Source: Larus michahellis
Lineage: Eukaryota; Chordata; Aves; Charadriiformes; Laridae
Length of the DNA stretch: 64,000 bases
Direction of reading: 5' to 3'
NCBI RefSeq assembly: GCF_964199755.1
Contig: NC_133900.1
Span: forward strand, 74,756,727 to 74,820,726
A program made the position numbers and the translations under genes. The notes under the pieces were generated by a model, which saw only the letters and a list, made by a program, of their open reading frames with translations, was not told the DNA's origin and searched no databases. Positions 51,301-61,513 of this stretch are shown in pieces; the first letter of the stretch is position 1, and every line of letters begins with the position of its first letter.

Positions 51301-52736
51301 AACAAAGCTGCGGCTGCTGTGCCATGCATTTACACATAGACAATTAATCCATCAGGACCAGCACACGTCCTAATTGAAATGTATGCACAGATCAATACCA
51401 TGCACAGGCATAATAACACCAGCACATCTGGATCTAGGTCTTCTGCTAGCTAAAAAAGCTTGGCTGCTCTCACTGCGGGTTTTAACCCAGTCAGTGAGAC
51501 CCACTCTGATGTGAAGACACCTTTGGCATCAAGCTGGTGGGAGCAGCAGCAAAACTCAGTCCCATGGGACTGCATCTAGATTGAATCTAGATTGCTATAG
51601 AAGGTGGACCAAGCTGAGTGGGGAAGGACAGTCACATTGCTCATCAGGGACAGGGATCCACCTACCCAGCCAAAGCCCCAGCAGCAGCAGAAGTAGCCAA
51701 CCCATGTCACCCAAACTCTTCGTACCCTGGCTATGTCTCCATTCTTCCCCTTTCTTCATCTTTCCAGGGAATATGTCAGGCACAGATTGGTGTTGGACCA
51801 TCATCCTTGGGGCAGCACAACTAAATTTGTGCTGTAATGTTAAGAAGCTGTAAGTTTGCTGGTACATCACATTCTTCTACCGTAGAGGTCTGGTCTTTGG
51901 TCTGATACAAAGAAGAGGGGAAAGGGCTCGTTCTTGCAAAGCATGATCAACTGGATGTGTATGAGCAGTCCTGCTAAAACCAGCAGACTTGTAGAGAAAA
52001 GATAAGCACATGCAGTAGGGTTTGCAGAATCTGAGATTGCCTTTTAAACATCTATTTAATGTAAGGATTGGATACCCGGTTGCTCTGTCAGAAGGGTTTC
52101 CCTCATCTCCAGGTAAAAGAGGTGGAAGATCCTGTTAGCTCTTGTTCTGTACTTGAAAGTCTTAAGTTAGTTTTGGAGCCGAGTCCTGCTGCAAGAGTAG
52201 TCCCAGATGTGAAGATCTCAGGGCTGCCATGCTTTGAGGTCACCTGAGTCTCTCATTCTTACAGCTTCAGGTGCTCTCACCGACAGCCTGAGAGGTCGAG
52301 TGTCACTGGCCTTTGAGCAGTCTTTCTGATGGGGTATGGGCCCATATACAGTTTGCATGGGCAAGATGGAATGCCAGCTAGCAGACTAGACCTCTGATAG
52401 AAATACGAAGAAAATATGGTGTAATGGGTATGTTCCCATCAGATGCTTCGGCCCTCACAACCCACATAGTCTGGTGACAAAGTGTGCTGTCAGAATTCCC
52501 ACATTTCTAGCAAACCCTGCTTCCTTCCGGCCCTGAGTTGTGACTGAAGACAATGGATGACATTTCATGCAGAGGTGTGATCAGCCTGAAAGTAAAAGAT
52601 CTAAATAAATAACACATAACCAGTCCAATTCCTGGAAAGTGAAAATGTAGTGATAAATGGTACTTCGGCATTGGCTATCACTCATTCTGATGAAAGTCAG
52701 TGGACCATGTTACTTGACTTAAATGGGCATTGAGAG
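45367..52736. other. Unique non-coding DNA, no confident gene
   Basis: No repeat family was recognised. The longest frame in this interval is 167 codons at 50292-50795 minus; it is discussed as an observation and not accepted as a gene. A block around 47380-47480 has the receptor-type word TGACCCTTTGACAC and few repeats. The word CATCTAGATTGAATCTAGATTG near 51571 is a small direct repeat of TCTAGATTG. Confidence 0.6.
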
Positions 52737-52759
52737 GGACCGTTAAAATGTAACGGTCC
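52737..52759. repeat. Perfect 9-bp inverted repeat with paired MYB-type sites
   Basis: GGACCGTTA and TAACGGTCC are exact reverse complements separated by AAATG. Each arm contains TAACGG (or its reverse CCGTTA), which matches the MYB binding pattern YAAC(G/T)G. Two CpG are kept in a CpG-poor region. It could be a paired protein-binding site or a chance hairpin. Confidence 0.75.
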
Positions 52760-55700
52760 TTAATTGAATCATCCTATCACATATAAACCAACGTTCCTCC
52801 ACACTAATTTTCTTAATATGCTTTTTCTGGTCTATGTTTCTATATTTCTTTTTCCTTGTTCATTGACAAGGAAATGAGAATAAATGGATTATTCAAACAG
52901 TTTCTGCCAGCTTCCCCAATGTAATGCACTCACCATCACCCCATTAATTAGCAGTCATATAAACACAAATAGGTAAAATACAATCTTTGTCAGTATGTGA
53001 GTTGATCTTGAATTTTGAAATGCTGCAGAAAAGAACTAGAGGGAAAATCACCTTGGATCCTGTGTTTCCATTTCCTGGTATTACTTGTTTCCGAAAGAAC
53101 AGCATATACAACATATTAGCCATCCTTTTCCATTTAAATAATTAAATTTAATCTTCCTAGAATTCTGAAAACAAGGTCAGGCAATGCCTTTGTTAATGGA
53201 GAAATGGTGTCTATTTCTTGTGTATTCCATCCTTTATTCTGGAATTGTGATTACTTCCTCCATTACACTTGATGACGCTAACACTGCTTTATGTTGTTAG
53301 CTAGATTTTTCTTCTTAATTTGAACATTCGTGTTACCCAGATTGTGTTTAAAAATCAAGTCTTACTTTCCCGAACCCATAATAGAGAAAGGGTTCAACTT
53401 CAAGGATAATTTCAGTAAAAATATATGAATGATGTTAAGGTTGTTGCGGGGAAAAGTAATGACGAGCACATGAGAGGTGATAAGTTCATTAAACTGGCGG
53501 AGAGCAAATCCCAGAGCAGGTTGCAATGAATCAAGGATAGCCCTGAATATGGTTGCTCTGAGTACCAAAGGGAAGATGAGGAATAGTTAAAAGCGGATTT
53601 TGAAGGGGAAACCAAACCCTGACACGCGTGTTACAATATTTTCACGTCTCAGCCTGTGTTTTATGACTTCATACAAGTGAGGTATAAGGAACTGGGTAAG
53701 ACTGAATAAACAGAGGGTGCTTCTCACTTCAGCACATATCAGATATGGCCCAGACAACAGCTTGACAGTGTAGGTGTTTTAGGTCAAAATCAAACACACA
53801 GTACAGTAAGAACAAGGATGTATATAAAGCCTTTTGTGATTTTGAAGTGTAATGTAGAAAATGCAGTAATAAACACTTTTTATATGGAGACAGATGAGTG
53901 TTTAAAAATGGGCCTAATACTTGGCAGCTTTGTCTGGAAGAGAAGTAATGGGGCAGGAAGACATGGTGTGTACGATATACAATGCCTTTTTACAGTGCAC
54001 TTTGTGACCCTACTGTTTGGGTCTCCTGATTACTAAACACTTCACATAGCCCTGACCGGACATCTGGAAGCCATTCGTGAAGATCTAAGCAACATGACGT
54101 GGACTGCAGTTCCTGGTGTACAAAGGAGGATGATTTCAAGACTCCGCAAGAAAGACAAAATTGAAAGGAAAAATGAGTTCTTATTTAAGCTATATTAGGT
54201 GTGGTATGTCTGCTTTTGTTCATCAAAGCCTGGAGTATGTTTTTATGCACCCTGACCATAGGACCAGGAACATTGTCCTTGGTCTCTCAGGAAACAGGTC
54301 ATCCCAGCCTGAATCCCCTGTGTGGTGGGGAAACAGCATCTTCCTGACCAGGGAGACACATTTTATAGCTTCTTATTCTATGCTATACTCAGCAACTATA
54401 ACTAGGAAATTACTGTTTCCATAGCAGTAATGCTAAATAGGTATTTGTCACTCACACACATGAGATGTTCATATTCCATCAGAGCTGGAAAGAAAAGATT
54501 CTCCATGCTTGATGGAAACATTTTTCACCTATCATAACTCAAAGTACTGGTAAATACATTTCTGCCAAAGGATGCAGTATTCCCTGTGCTACAGAAACAC
54601 CACCCCCATGTCTCCGTTGAGGTCCGTTGCATAAAAAGACTGGGAAGCTGGTGAGAACTTGGCTTCCATGAGTAGCAGGAAAAGTGCAGGAGAGGACAGT
54701 GTCTATTCCAGCCTGGCACATCTGGTGTTGGGTGAAGAGAGCTATAGGGCACTGGGAATCAAGTGTGGGAGTCTGGAGATCCCTGGGGACTGGGATTTTC
54801 TCTCCTTTTTTTTTTTTTTTTTCCATGAATGACTCCAACAACAAAGCACCAGGACAAAATGAATAGTCACGACGACACTGAAAGCTGTTAAACATCTCTA
54901 GCCACTGTCTGAAGGAACCAAAGGTAGAGTATGTGACACTGATAGAAGAGGCAGCTCCTGATAAAACCAAGAGTGGCGCTTGAGGCCACTTGCAACAGAG
55001 AGTGCATTCTTCCAAATAGAAAAGCGTGATACACTCTGTCTGACCTCAGCCTGCTGTCAGTCACAGACGCTCTTGCAATATAACACACTGTTGGTGACAG
55101 TTTGAAAAATTAAAGAATGATTGAAGACCCAAAAATAGTCATCTGGAAATAAGTGTGTCAAAGCACATGAACCAGGGCTTAGCACTGAAATTACTCCGTA
55201 ATATGTCGTATGTGGCACGCACTAATCTACACTGTTGATTAACTATTGCTTGCTTGCCCTTGTGGCACAGAAGTTTATGTGAAATCCTAGGGCCTGGTTT
55301 GGGTTTTTCTCAGTGAACACCTCCCGCCCCAGCTGCTTTGTCATTTCAGATGTTCCCTGCAAAAGGACCATTTCTTGATCAATGCAGAGGAAATAGCCAC
55401 TGCCAAATTGTCAGCAGCCCCCATTGCTCCCTGCCTCTTCCCTGAACCACGGCGTGTGCTCATTGGCTTAAGCTACAATTTGCATTATTCATTACGTTCT
55501 TATTTATTTTTCATATTTGCAGAAACCTGGTAAGAGGTTTTCTTTCCCTGGCTGCCCTCTCCCCAGAGTAGACTAGGCTAAGAAGGAAAACGAAACGAGT
55601 GGAAAAAACAGGGCAGTGGGTAAAAGCGGTGCCTCAATGCAGACTACCCAGCTACCGGCAATGGCAAAATACAACAGACTGTCTCAGAGAAGTGTTTCCA

Positions 55701-56733
55701 GTGTAGCGTCTTGCTTTCTGGAGGAGGATGGAAGAGAGTCTTTGCTGTGGTTAGAAAATGCCGCGGTTTGCACAGGTTTCGCTAAGCAGGAGAGGGGATA
55801 CTGTGGTACTTTCTCGCAAACGTGGAATGGCTACTTAGGCTTGAGCAAAATTTAAGGCGTATGTGCATAGCTGTCAAAACTGAAGTTCCTAAGTAAAACT
55901 GCCGTTGACTGTCATTACCCAGGTATTTGAAATCTGGTCTGTACTTGAAGGCCAGAGGATGACTAATATAGGCTGGTTTATTTAAATTTTCTCATTCCAC
56001 AGTTTATGATGCTTTTATACGATAACAACTGAGAAAAGCTCTAATGAATATCTTTAGAATAAAATCATAACAATACACTTACAGGAAAGTAGGTCTTTTA
56101 ACCAAACTTTTTTTTTTTTTATCACCGTGCATTACAAAGCCGCTTTTAAAATCCACAAAAATCCTTTAGTGTCTAAAATAACCATCTGGAAACATTGTGG
56201 TAGAGTAGTGTTGACTGGGAACAAAAGGCAAAGTGGAATGCTTTTTATTCTAAAAATTTCCAGACACAAACCAGAATTATCAGGTTTTGTGACTAGATTA
56301 ATCCTCATGCAGCACTAACCATGCAGCACGAATTAAACCTGCTACTTGACAGTGCACGGTATGTGAAGAGCTTTAGTTACAAAAATTTGGTGGCCAGCGC
56401 TATGTCTTAGACTCCCCATTGTGGCCACTGCTTTAGAGAAGAAAGGAAGTGCAGGTCTTGCTCCACTTGCTCTACACAGTCTCCTTTCAGAAAAATCAAA
56501 TAGACTTGACTGTGAATAAACCCAGGCAAGAGCTGCCTGCCAAACAAGAAGAAAAAACCTTAGAAAAAGATGAGTCAAGAACTGGAGCAGCAAGGTCTTG
56601 AAACCCTCCTTAGATCAACACTCTTTCTGTAAAAGCCTTCCTTGTCAGTCTCCCTGGCTCCAAATTATGTTTTATGGGGACCTACTCACCAGAGCACATC
56701 ATCAGCACTCTTTTAGAAGTGGAACTGAAAATT
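52760..56733. other. Unique non-coding DNA, nothing firm
   Basis: No exon or repeat family was recognised. T runs lie at 54806-54822 (17) and 56108-56120 (13). A minus-strand frame of 158 codons at 54539-55015 crosses the first T run, reading it as lysines, which argues against a real protein. A block at 55400-55560 contains a perfect octamer ATTTGCAT at 55478-55485 and is a weak candidate element. Confidence 0.6.
54806..54822. repeat. Poly-T run
   Basis: Seventeen uninterrupted T. Read on the minus strand it could be a poly-A tail, but no AATAAA and no recognisable gene body precede it. Confidence 0.8.
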
Positions 56734-56945
56734 TCCACCACTCAGTATTACTTTACTGCAAGAGTGGTCAGGCACTGGAACAGCCTGCCCAGGGAGGTGG
56801 TTGAGTCACCATCCCTGGAGGTGTTTAAGAAATGTCTAGATGTGGCACTTCAGGGCATGCTCTGAAGGGCAGAGACTGTAGGCTGTTTGGTTGGACTCAA
56901 TGATCTTAAGGGTCCTTTCCAACCGTGAAGATTCTGTGATTCTGT
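56734..56945 (+). mobile_element. CR1 LINE, 5'-truncated 3' tail (GGCATGCTCT subtype)
   Basis: Forward CR1 tail. Its coding part translates as [20 protein letters not shown] followed by [14 protein letters not shown] and a stop, the normal CR1 ORF2 C-terminus. The 3'UTR then reads GGGCATGCTCTGAAGGGCAG, TTGGTTGGACTCAATGATCT and GGTCCTTTCCAACC, ending GATTCTGTGATTCTG. The frame is intact from the truncation to the stop. The GGCATGCTCT phrase separates it from the copies at 3.2 and 16.1 kb and ties it to the reverse copy at 61.3 kb. It has no reverse transcriptase, so it is immobile. Confidence 0.94.
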
Positions 56946-59900
56946 TTATCGGTCAGAAAATGCCGCTTCATAATTAGGCTTGTTTTTTAGTGCTTGTTTA
57001 TGTGAAATATCACTCTAAAAGAAGTCAGTGAGGTATTCCAATAATGGTGAAATGTTTCCTTTTCCATTTCCTAAATGTAACTCTTCTGTTTATCATTTAG
57101 AATTGACTTTCTTTCTAACAGTTTTAATTTTGTAAATGTTTAAAAATTGTAATCTTTTAAAGTTAAAGTAAAAAGTTATCATTCAGATAAATATTAAACA
57201 TGTTACTCAGTCCAAAACAAAATCCCTAAAATACTTTCAATATATGGCCAACATATTTTGTTTCGAACTTTGATTCACAGCAAAAATGAACTTGAAACTT
57301 CAAAACCTCCTCACAGTACACAAGTTCTGAATTTCAATCAGTCCTGTTCATTCCAAAATCCTGGGCTGATGTCTCATTCGCTATCTTGTTATACCTACTG
57401 GAGTGCACATTAACAGGAACCAAATAGGGGACACCAAGAAGGACACCATGGCCAGTGAGCTCCTGAATTGACCTTGTTGCAGTGTCTCCAGCCCTGGTAA
57501 GTATCTCAGGCAGTGAATCGTGCTGAGAGGTAGGACTTTTGGATTGTCTGCATTTTAGCATCCACAGTAGTGTCTGGACACAGTGCTACACTGTCCTTGT
57601 TCTGATCAGAGCCACCTTTGAGAGGCACAGACATTCCTAAAGCAGAGAGAACCAAAATCTATGATGATGTGAGACATTTGGGAGCTTGTCTGAGTTCCCA
57701 CTCCCAGGTGTTGTCCCAGGCAGCCACCCTTTGCCTGAAACCATATGTTGAGAAGAACAACCTTGGTGGCGAAAGGAGCTCTTGTTGGCCATTACAGCTG
57801 GCAGACCCCTTTTTGGTTGGCAGGTGTGGAAGTTGCTCACTGCTCATGTTTCAAAAATGAAAAAGGCAGAATATTTACAGACCTATAAAGGGGGAAGCTG
57901 GTGGTAGGAATGACAGCTGGGAAGACGGTTAATCCTTTCTTTGCCCGAGAGCCCTTGTTATCTAAAGGACCAGTAACTTGGTTTCCATGACATGTCTTCA
58001 TAGCTAGAAATACCTTGGTCTCAGATACGCTGGCCTGGGAAGCACCTTGTAGACACCCTGTAGGTTTTGCAGTGGCTTTGAATCATGTAAGTCAGAAGCA
58101 GCTGGTTTTGTACCACCTCTCTGTAACACTGAGCTTGATTAAACCCTGAGCATCAATGCATCCTCTGCTTCCAGTTCAGGATGATCCTTAAGCTTGGGCT
58201 TTGAAATGTCATCCTGGAAGAAGGCAAGAACAAACACCAGAAAATTTCTTGAGAAGCTTTAATTGCTTGTCATTCCTGAATTTGCCTTCTCCTCCTTTCC
58301 GACTCAGAAATAATAATTGCTTGTTTTTCCTTTTTAACTAAAAACAAACTGTGAGAAAAGCAGGTATTATCCTACTCCAACAGCTGCCTGTGACTTGCAG
58401 CACATACTGAGGACACTGTTTTCATTTTCATCACTTGTCTCAGAGCACGATTTGCTGCCTGCAAGTGTGATCCTAAGAAGATGCACGGCACAAAAGCAGT
58501 GGCAGCCTCGCAGGTTAGAGTCAGGTCAGGCAAGGAACCTGCTCTATTATCACTGCTTGGGTGTGTTATGGGAGAAAATGCTAGCCCTGTGGCTGGTGGA
58601 TAGTAGCCGAGCTCTGTTGTTTGCTGGAGGCCAAGACCTCTTGCTTATGGAAACAGCCACTATTTGTCTTGTTTTAATCTGATCGGCCACTCAGTGCCTG
58701 CTAAATCCCAGTGGAAAACAGAGTCTGAATGTCTAGCATCGCCCCACGATTTACACTGAATTATTGCTGGGATTTGCCAGTCCCAGCTCCTCCAACTATG
58801 CGGATCTGGACCAGGATTTCATGACTGTTGCAGCGCACCATGCCCCTGGATAGCACGAGCACATGACCCAGCGAACCTTTCCCCATTTCATGCCCAGCTC
58901 TACCTTCTCAAGTTGTTTACCTAACAGGGCTGACCCGCAGTCATTCCAGTTGCAGTTGGAAGGTATCGGTGTGTCAGTGTCTAATCAGGCAGCAGCTCTC
59001 GGTAGTGCATTACCTACTTGGGACTTAAAAGTTTGCCTTTTCCTTACCCTAGTTCTCATAAGGCATCAGTACTGCAATGCTTTATTTTATGAGGGTAATA
59101 AATTAAAACTTTCTTTCCATGTTCTGTGGGAAGACAAAAAAGTTGATATTATTCTTGCAAAACCACATTAAACAGAAAGCAACAGCAACCGGAGTATTGC
59201 TGACATTACTTAATGAAAACCAGAGCACTGCAGTGGAAAACACGCTGGGAAGGACAGCTTCAATTAGAGGAAAGGAGAGATTAAAGACCTCTCTTTTATG
59301 CAACCTAGGGAAGGAATGTGAAAGAATGGGTCTGAAGAAGGGTCTAATTGAAGGATAAAATGGAAACGGTAAATGGCTTACGATAAGATCAGTAAGCAGA
59401 GACAGCGAAGTCAGTATTGATAGGAATATGTGTAGAAGTTCATAAAAACCCCAAAAGTCAACTCAGTTTGGAACAGACAGATACAGAGGAAACATCCCAG
59501 GAATTGTGAGCATGTGGAAATCCTATTGGACAAGGACAAAAATTTTGAAAGGTAAGAATGTAAATAGTTTGAAAACCAATCAAGCATTTTTCACATAAAA
59601 AAAATATTCACCGAAATGGTAGGATGCTCAGGAAGATCAAGGTCCTTTCCTGAAGGGGGAATAAATGAAATTTGGTGACAATTATGCCCTGAAGATACCC
59701 CTGTAATCACAGAAAATTGCTCAATTTCTCAATAGGGAAAATCTGAAGAGCTTGAAAAAGTAAAAACTCTTAAACTTGAAACTACCATAACCACGTGTCA
59801 TATTTCTTCTTAGCACGTTGTATAAAAGAGTTTTGACTTAGACAAGTATGTTTTTGCTTAATTTAAATTGTTAATTCAACCAGACTAAGAACAAGGTCGG

Positions 59901-61091
59901 GGGGGAGGAAAGCAGGATGAAGGAAATTATTTCAGCTTCAAAGAATGTTCAACTGCCTTAACAACAGCAAAAGAAACAGGATACCCAAAAGAGGTTTTCT
60001 ACAAAGAAGTCCTTGCTCTCCCAAGGTTTTCTGCCGCAGGTCAAAAAATTTGGCCTTTTTGTTTGCTGCTTCTCTGATTTTAAGGCAAGGCTAACCACTA
60101 TTGGTTTTGTTCACCTATGGAAGTCCTCTCTCTACCCATGGCCTTACTGTCCTCGCTGGGTCCTCCGGTTGTTCCTGATGGTGCCACGTGCCTGTTGCTT
60201 TGGTAGGCGGCTCCACCAGAGCAATCTGCCGCGTCTTCCAGAGCAATCTTTCTTTCCCACCTCCCGCTGGTTAGCAGCACAAGTTAAGTGCTGTTATCTC
60301 TTGTAGTTAATAGTACCATCTGATGCCACTGGCCATTTTATTTATCCCATGAAATGTCTGCGGTCTTGAGAGGCTATACACGTCCCATTTCTACCTGTTC
60401 TTAACAGCCGCCTGCCCCGTCTTCGTACCATGCACTTGTTCTTGTCACTTGTTCCTTTCCACTCTCTGCACTTATTCCACCAACTTTCTCCCTCAGTTAT
60501 TACAAGCCCTCAGGCTAGTACAGTATACATGCACAGGTAGGTATGTATATGCATGTACCTATGTATATATTTCATCTATTCAGGCTATGCCGCCTCCCTC
60601 CTCCTTTTTGATGGTGGGTGTTTTGGGGACAGTTTCCTGGCCATACACAGACAAGTGCAGTGGTGGAAAGAGGGGAAGCTGCCCCTGGAAAAGAAGGGTA
60701 TTGCAGGTCAGGGCTTAGAGACACGGGGAGAAGTATGTGTGGAAGCTTGGCTGGCATCTGCCTGGACCGCATCTAGCTCTTTCCGATGCCCAGAGTGCAC
60801 TTATTTCTTTAGTACTTAAAACCTCTTTGGAGTATTTATAATTTTTTATTGGGCGTTTCTAAGAGACACACATAATATAATTGGTCTCACAGTAAATCTG
60901 TTATGATGTGTTTATAAATGCAGGCTTTAGCTTCTCTGGAAAGTTCAGAATTTCCCATTGAACGATGCAAGTTTACACAGAGGTAGAAATGTGAACCAGA
61001 ATAACTGGGTCATTATGGGAGAGTTTCTATTTTCAGCCGAAGTAGATGAACATTGACTGATATGCTTACAAAAGGGTGACACACTTTTCTT
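56946..61091. other. Unique non-coding DNA, no gene seen
   Basis: Mostly AT-rich with open frames up to 102 codons and no domain. A short imperfect palindrome built on TAGGTA/TACCTA lies near 60537-60562 in a (TATG)-like stretch. No repeat family or RNA gene was recognised. Confidence 0.65.
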
Positions 61092-61145
61092 ATTGACTTA
61101 TTGGCACTGTGTTTTCTCATTGACTTATTGGCACTGTGTTTTCTC
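61092..61145. repeat. Exact two-copy 27-bp tandem duplication
   Basis: The 27-base unit beginning ATTGACTTATTGGCACTG and ending GTTTTCTC occurs twice without a gap, identically. Identity suggests a recent event, possibly polymorphic. It lies about 180 bases left of a CR1 copy but shares no sequence with it. Confidence 0.97.
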
Positions 61146-61326
61146 TTTGGTTTAAACTCTGCCCTGGTGAAGCACCAGGGAATGTTCCTGTTGCAGCCAC
61201 AGAGCTGCTATCTGAATTAATTAATCCTGTTAATCAACAAGGTGTATTCGCCCAGGCAGAACAGTACACTGATGGAATTTTTAACTTACTGCTTGGTTTC
61301 CTCCGCACAGCTCTGTATCACTTAGA

Positions 61327-61513
61327 CATAGAATCAGAATCATAGAATCTTCATGGTTGGAAAGTACCTTTGAGATCATCGAGTCCAACCATACACACAC
61401 ACACAAAAAAAAAAAAAACAAAAAAAAAAACCCCCTACAATCTCTGCCCCTAGAGCATGCCCTGAAGTGCCAAATCTAAACGTTTCTTAAATACCTCTAG
61501 GGATGGTGACTCT
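61327..61513 (-). mobile_element. CR1 LINE, short 3' tail (GGCATGCTCT subtype), with microsatellite
   Basis: Reverse CR1 tail. The left end has CATAGAATCAGAATCATAG units, then TTCATGGTTGGAAAGTACC and GATCATCGAGTCCAACCA. On the right side lie TAGAGCATGCCCTGAAGTGC, AAATCTAAACGTTTCTTAAA and TAGGGATGGTGACTC. These are the reverse of the 3'UTR and final ORF2 codons of the same subtype as the forward copy at 56.7 kb. Between the two halves a CA-then-A simple repeat has grown, replacing the usual short link. The coding part is only a few dozen codons and ends near 61513. Confidence 0.93.
61391..61435. repeat. CA/poly-A/C compound microsatellite inside CR1
   Basis: A CA run of about seven units passes into a run of 14 A, a single C, ten further A, and then C5. 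It sits exactly where the CR1 subtype carries a short T-rich/G-rich stretch in sense, so it most likely expanded from element sequence. Length polymorphism between individuals is expected. Confidence 0.9.

Noticed and set aside
54539-55015. 158-codon minus frame as a gene
   Set aside because: It reads straight through a 17-base T run as poly-lysine and carries no known domain; a chance frame is more likely.
54806-55015. Processed pseudogene with poly-A tail on the minus strand
   Set aside because: No AATAAA before the tail, no recognisable gene body and no target-site duplication.
60965-61015. Possible reversed MIR piece (TTTACACAGAGGTAGAA, GTGAACCAGA)
   Set aside because: Would need a deletion and several mismatches; weaker than the two MIR calls kept.
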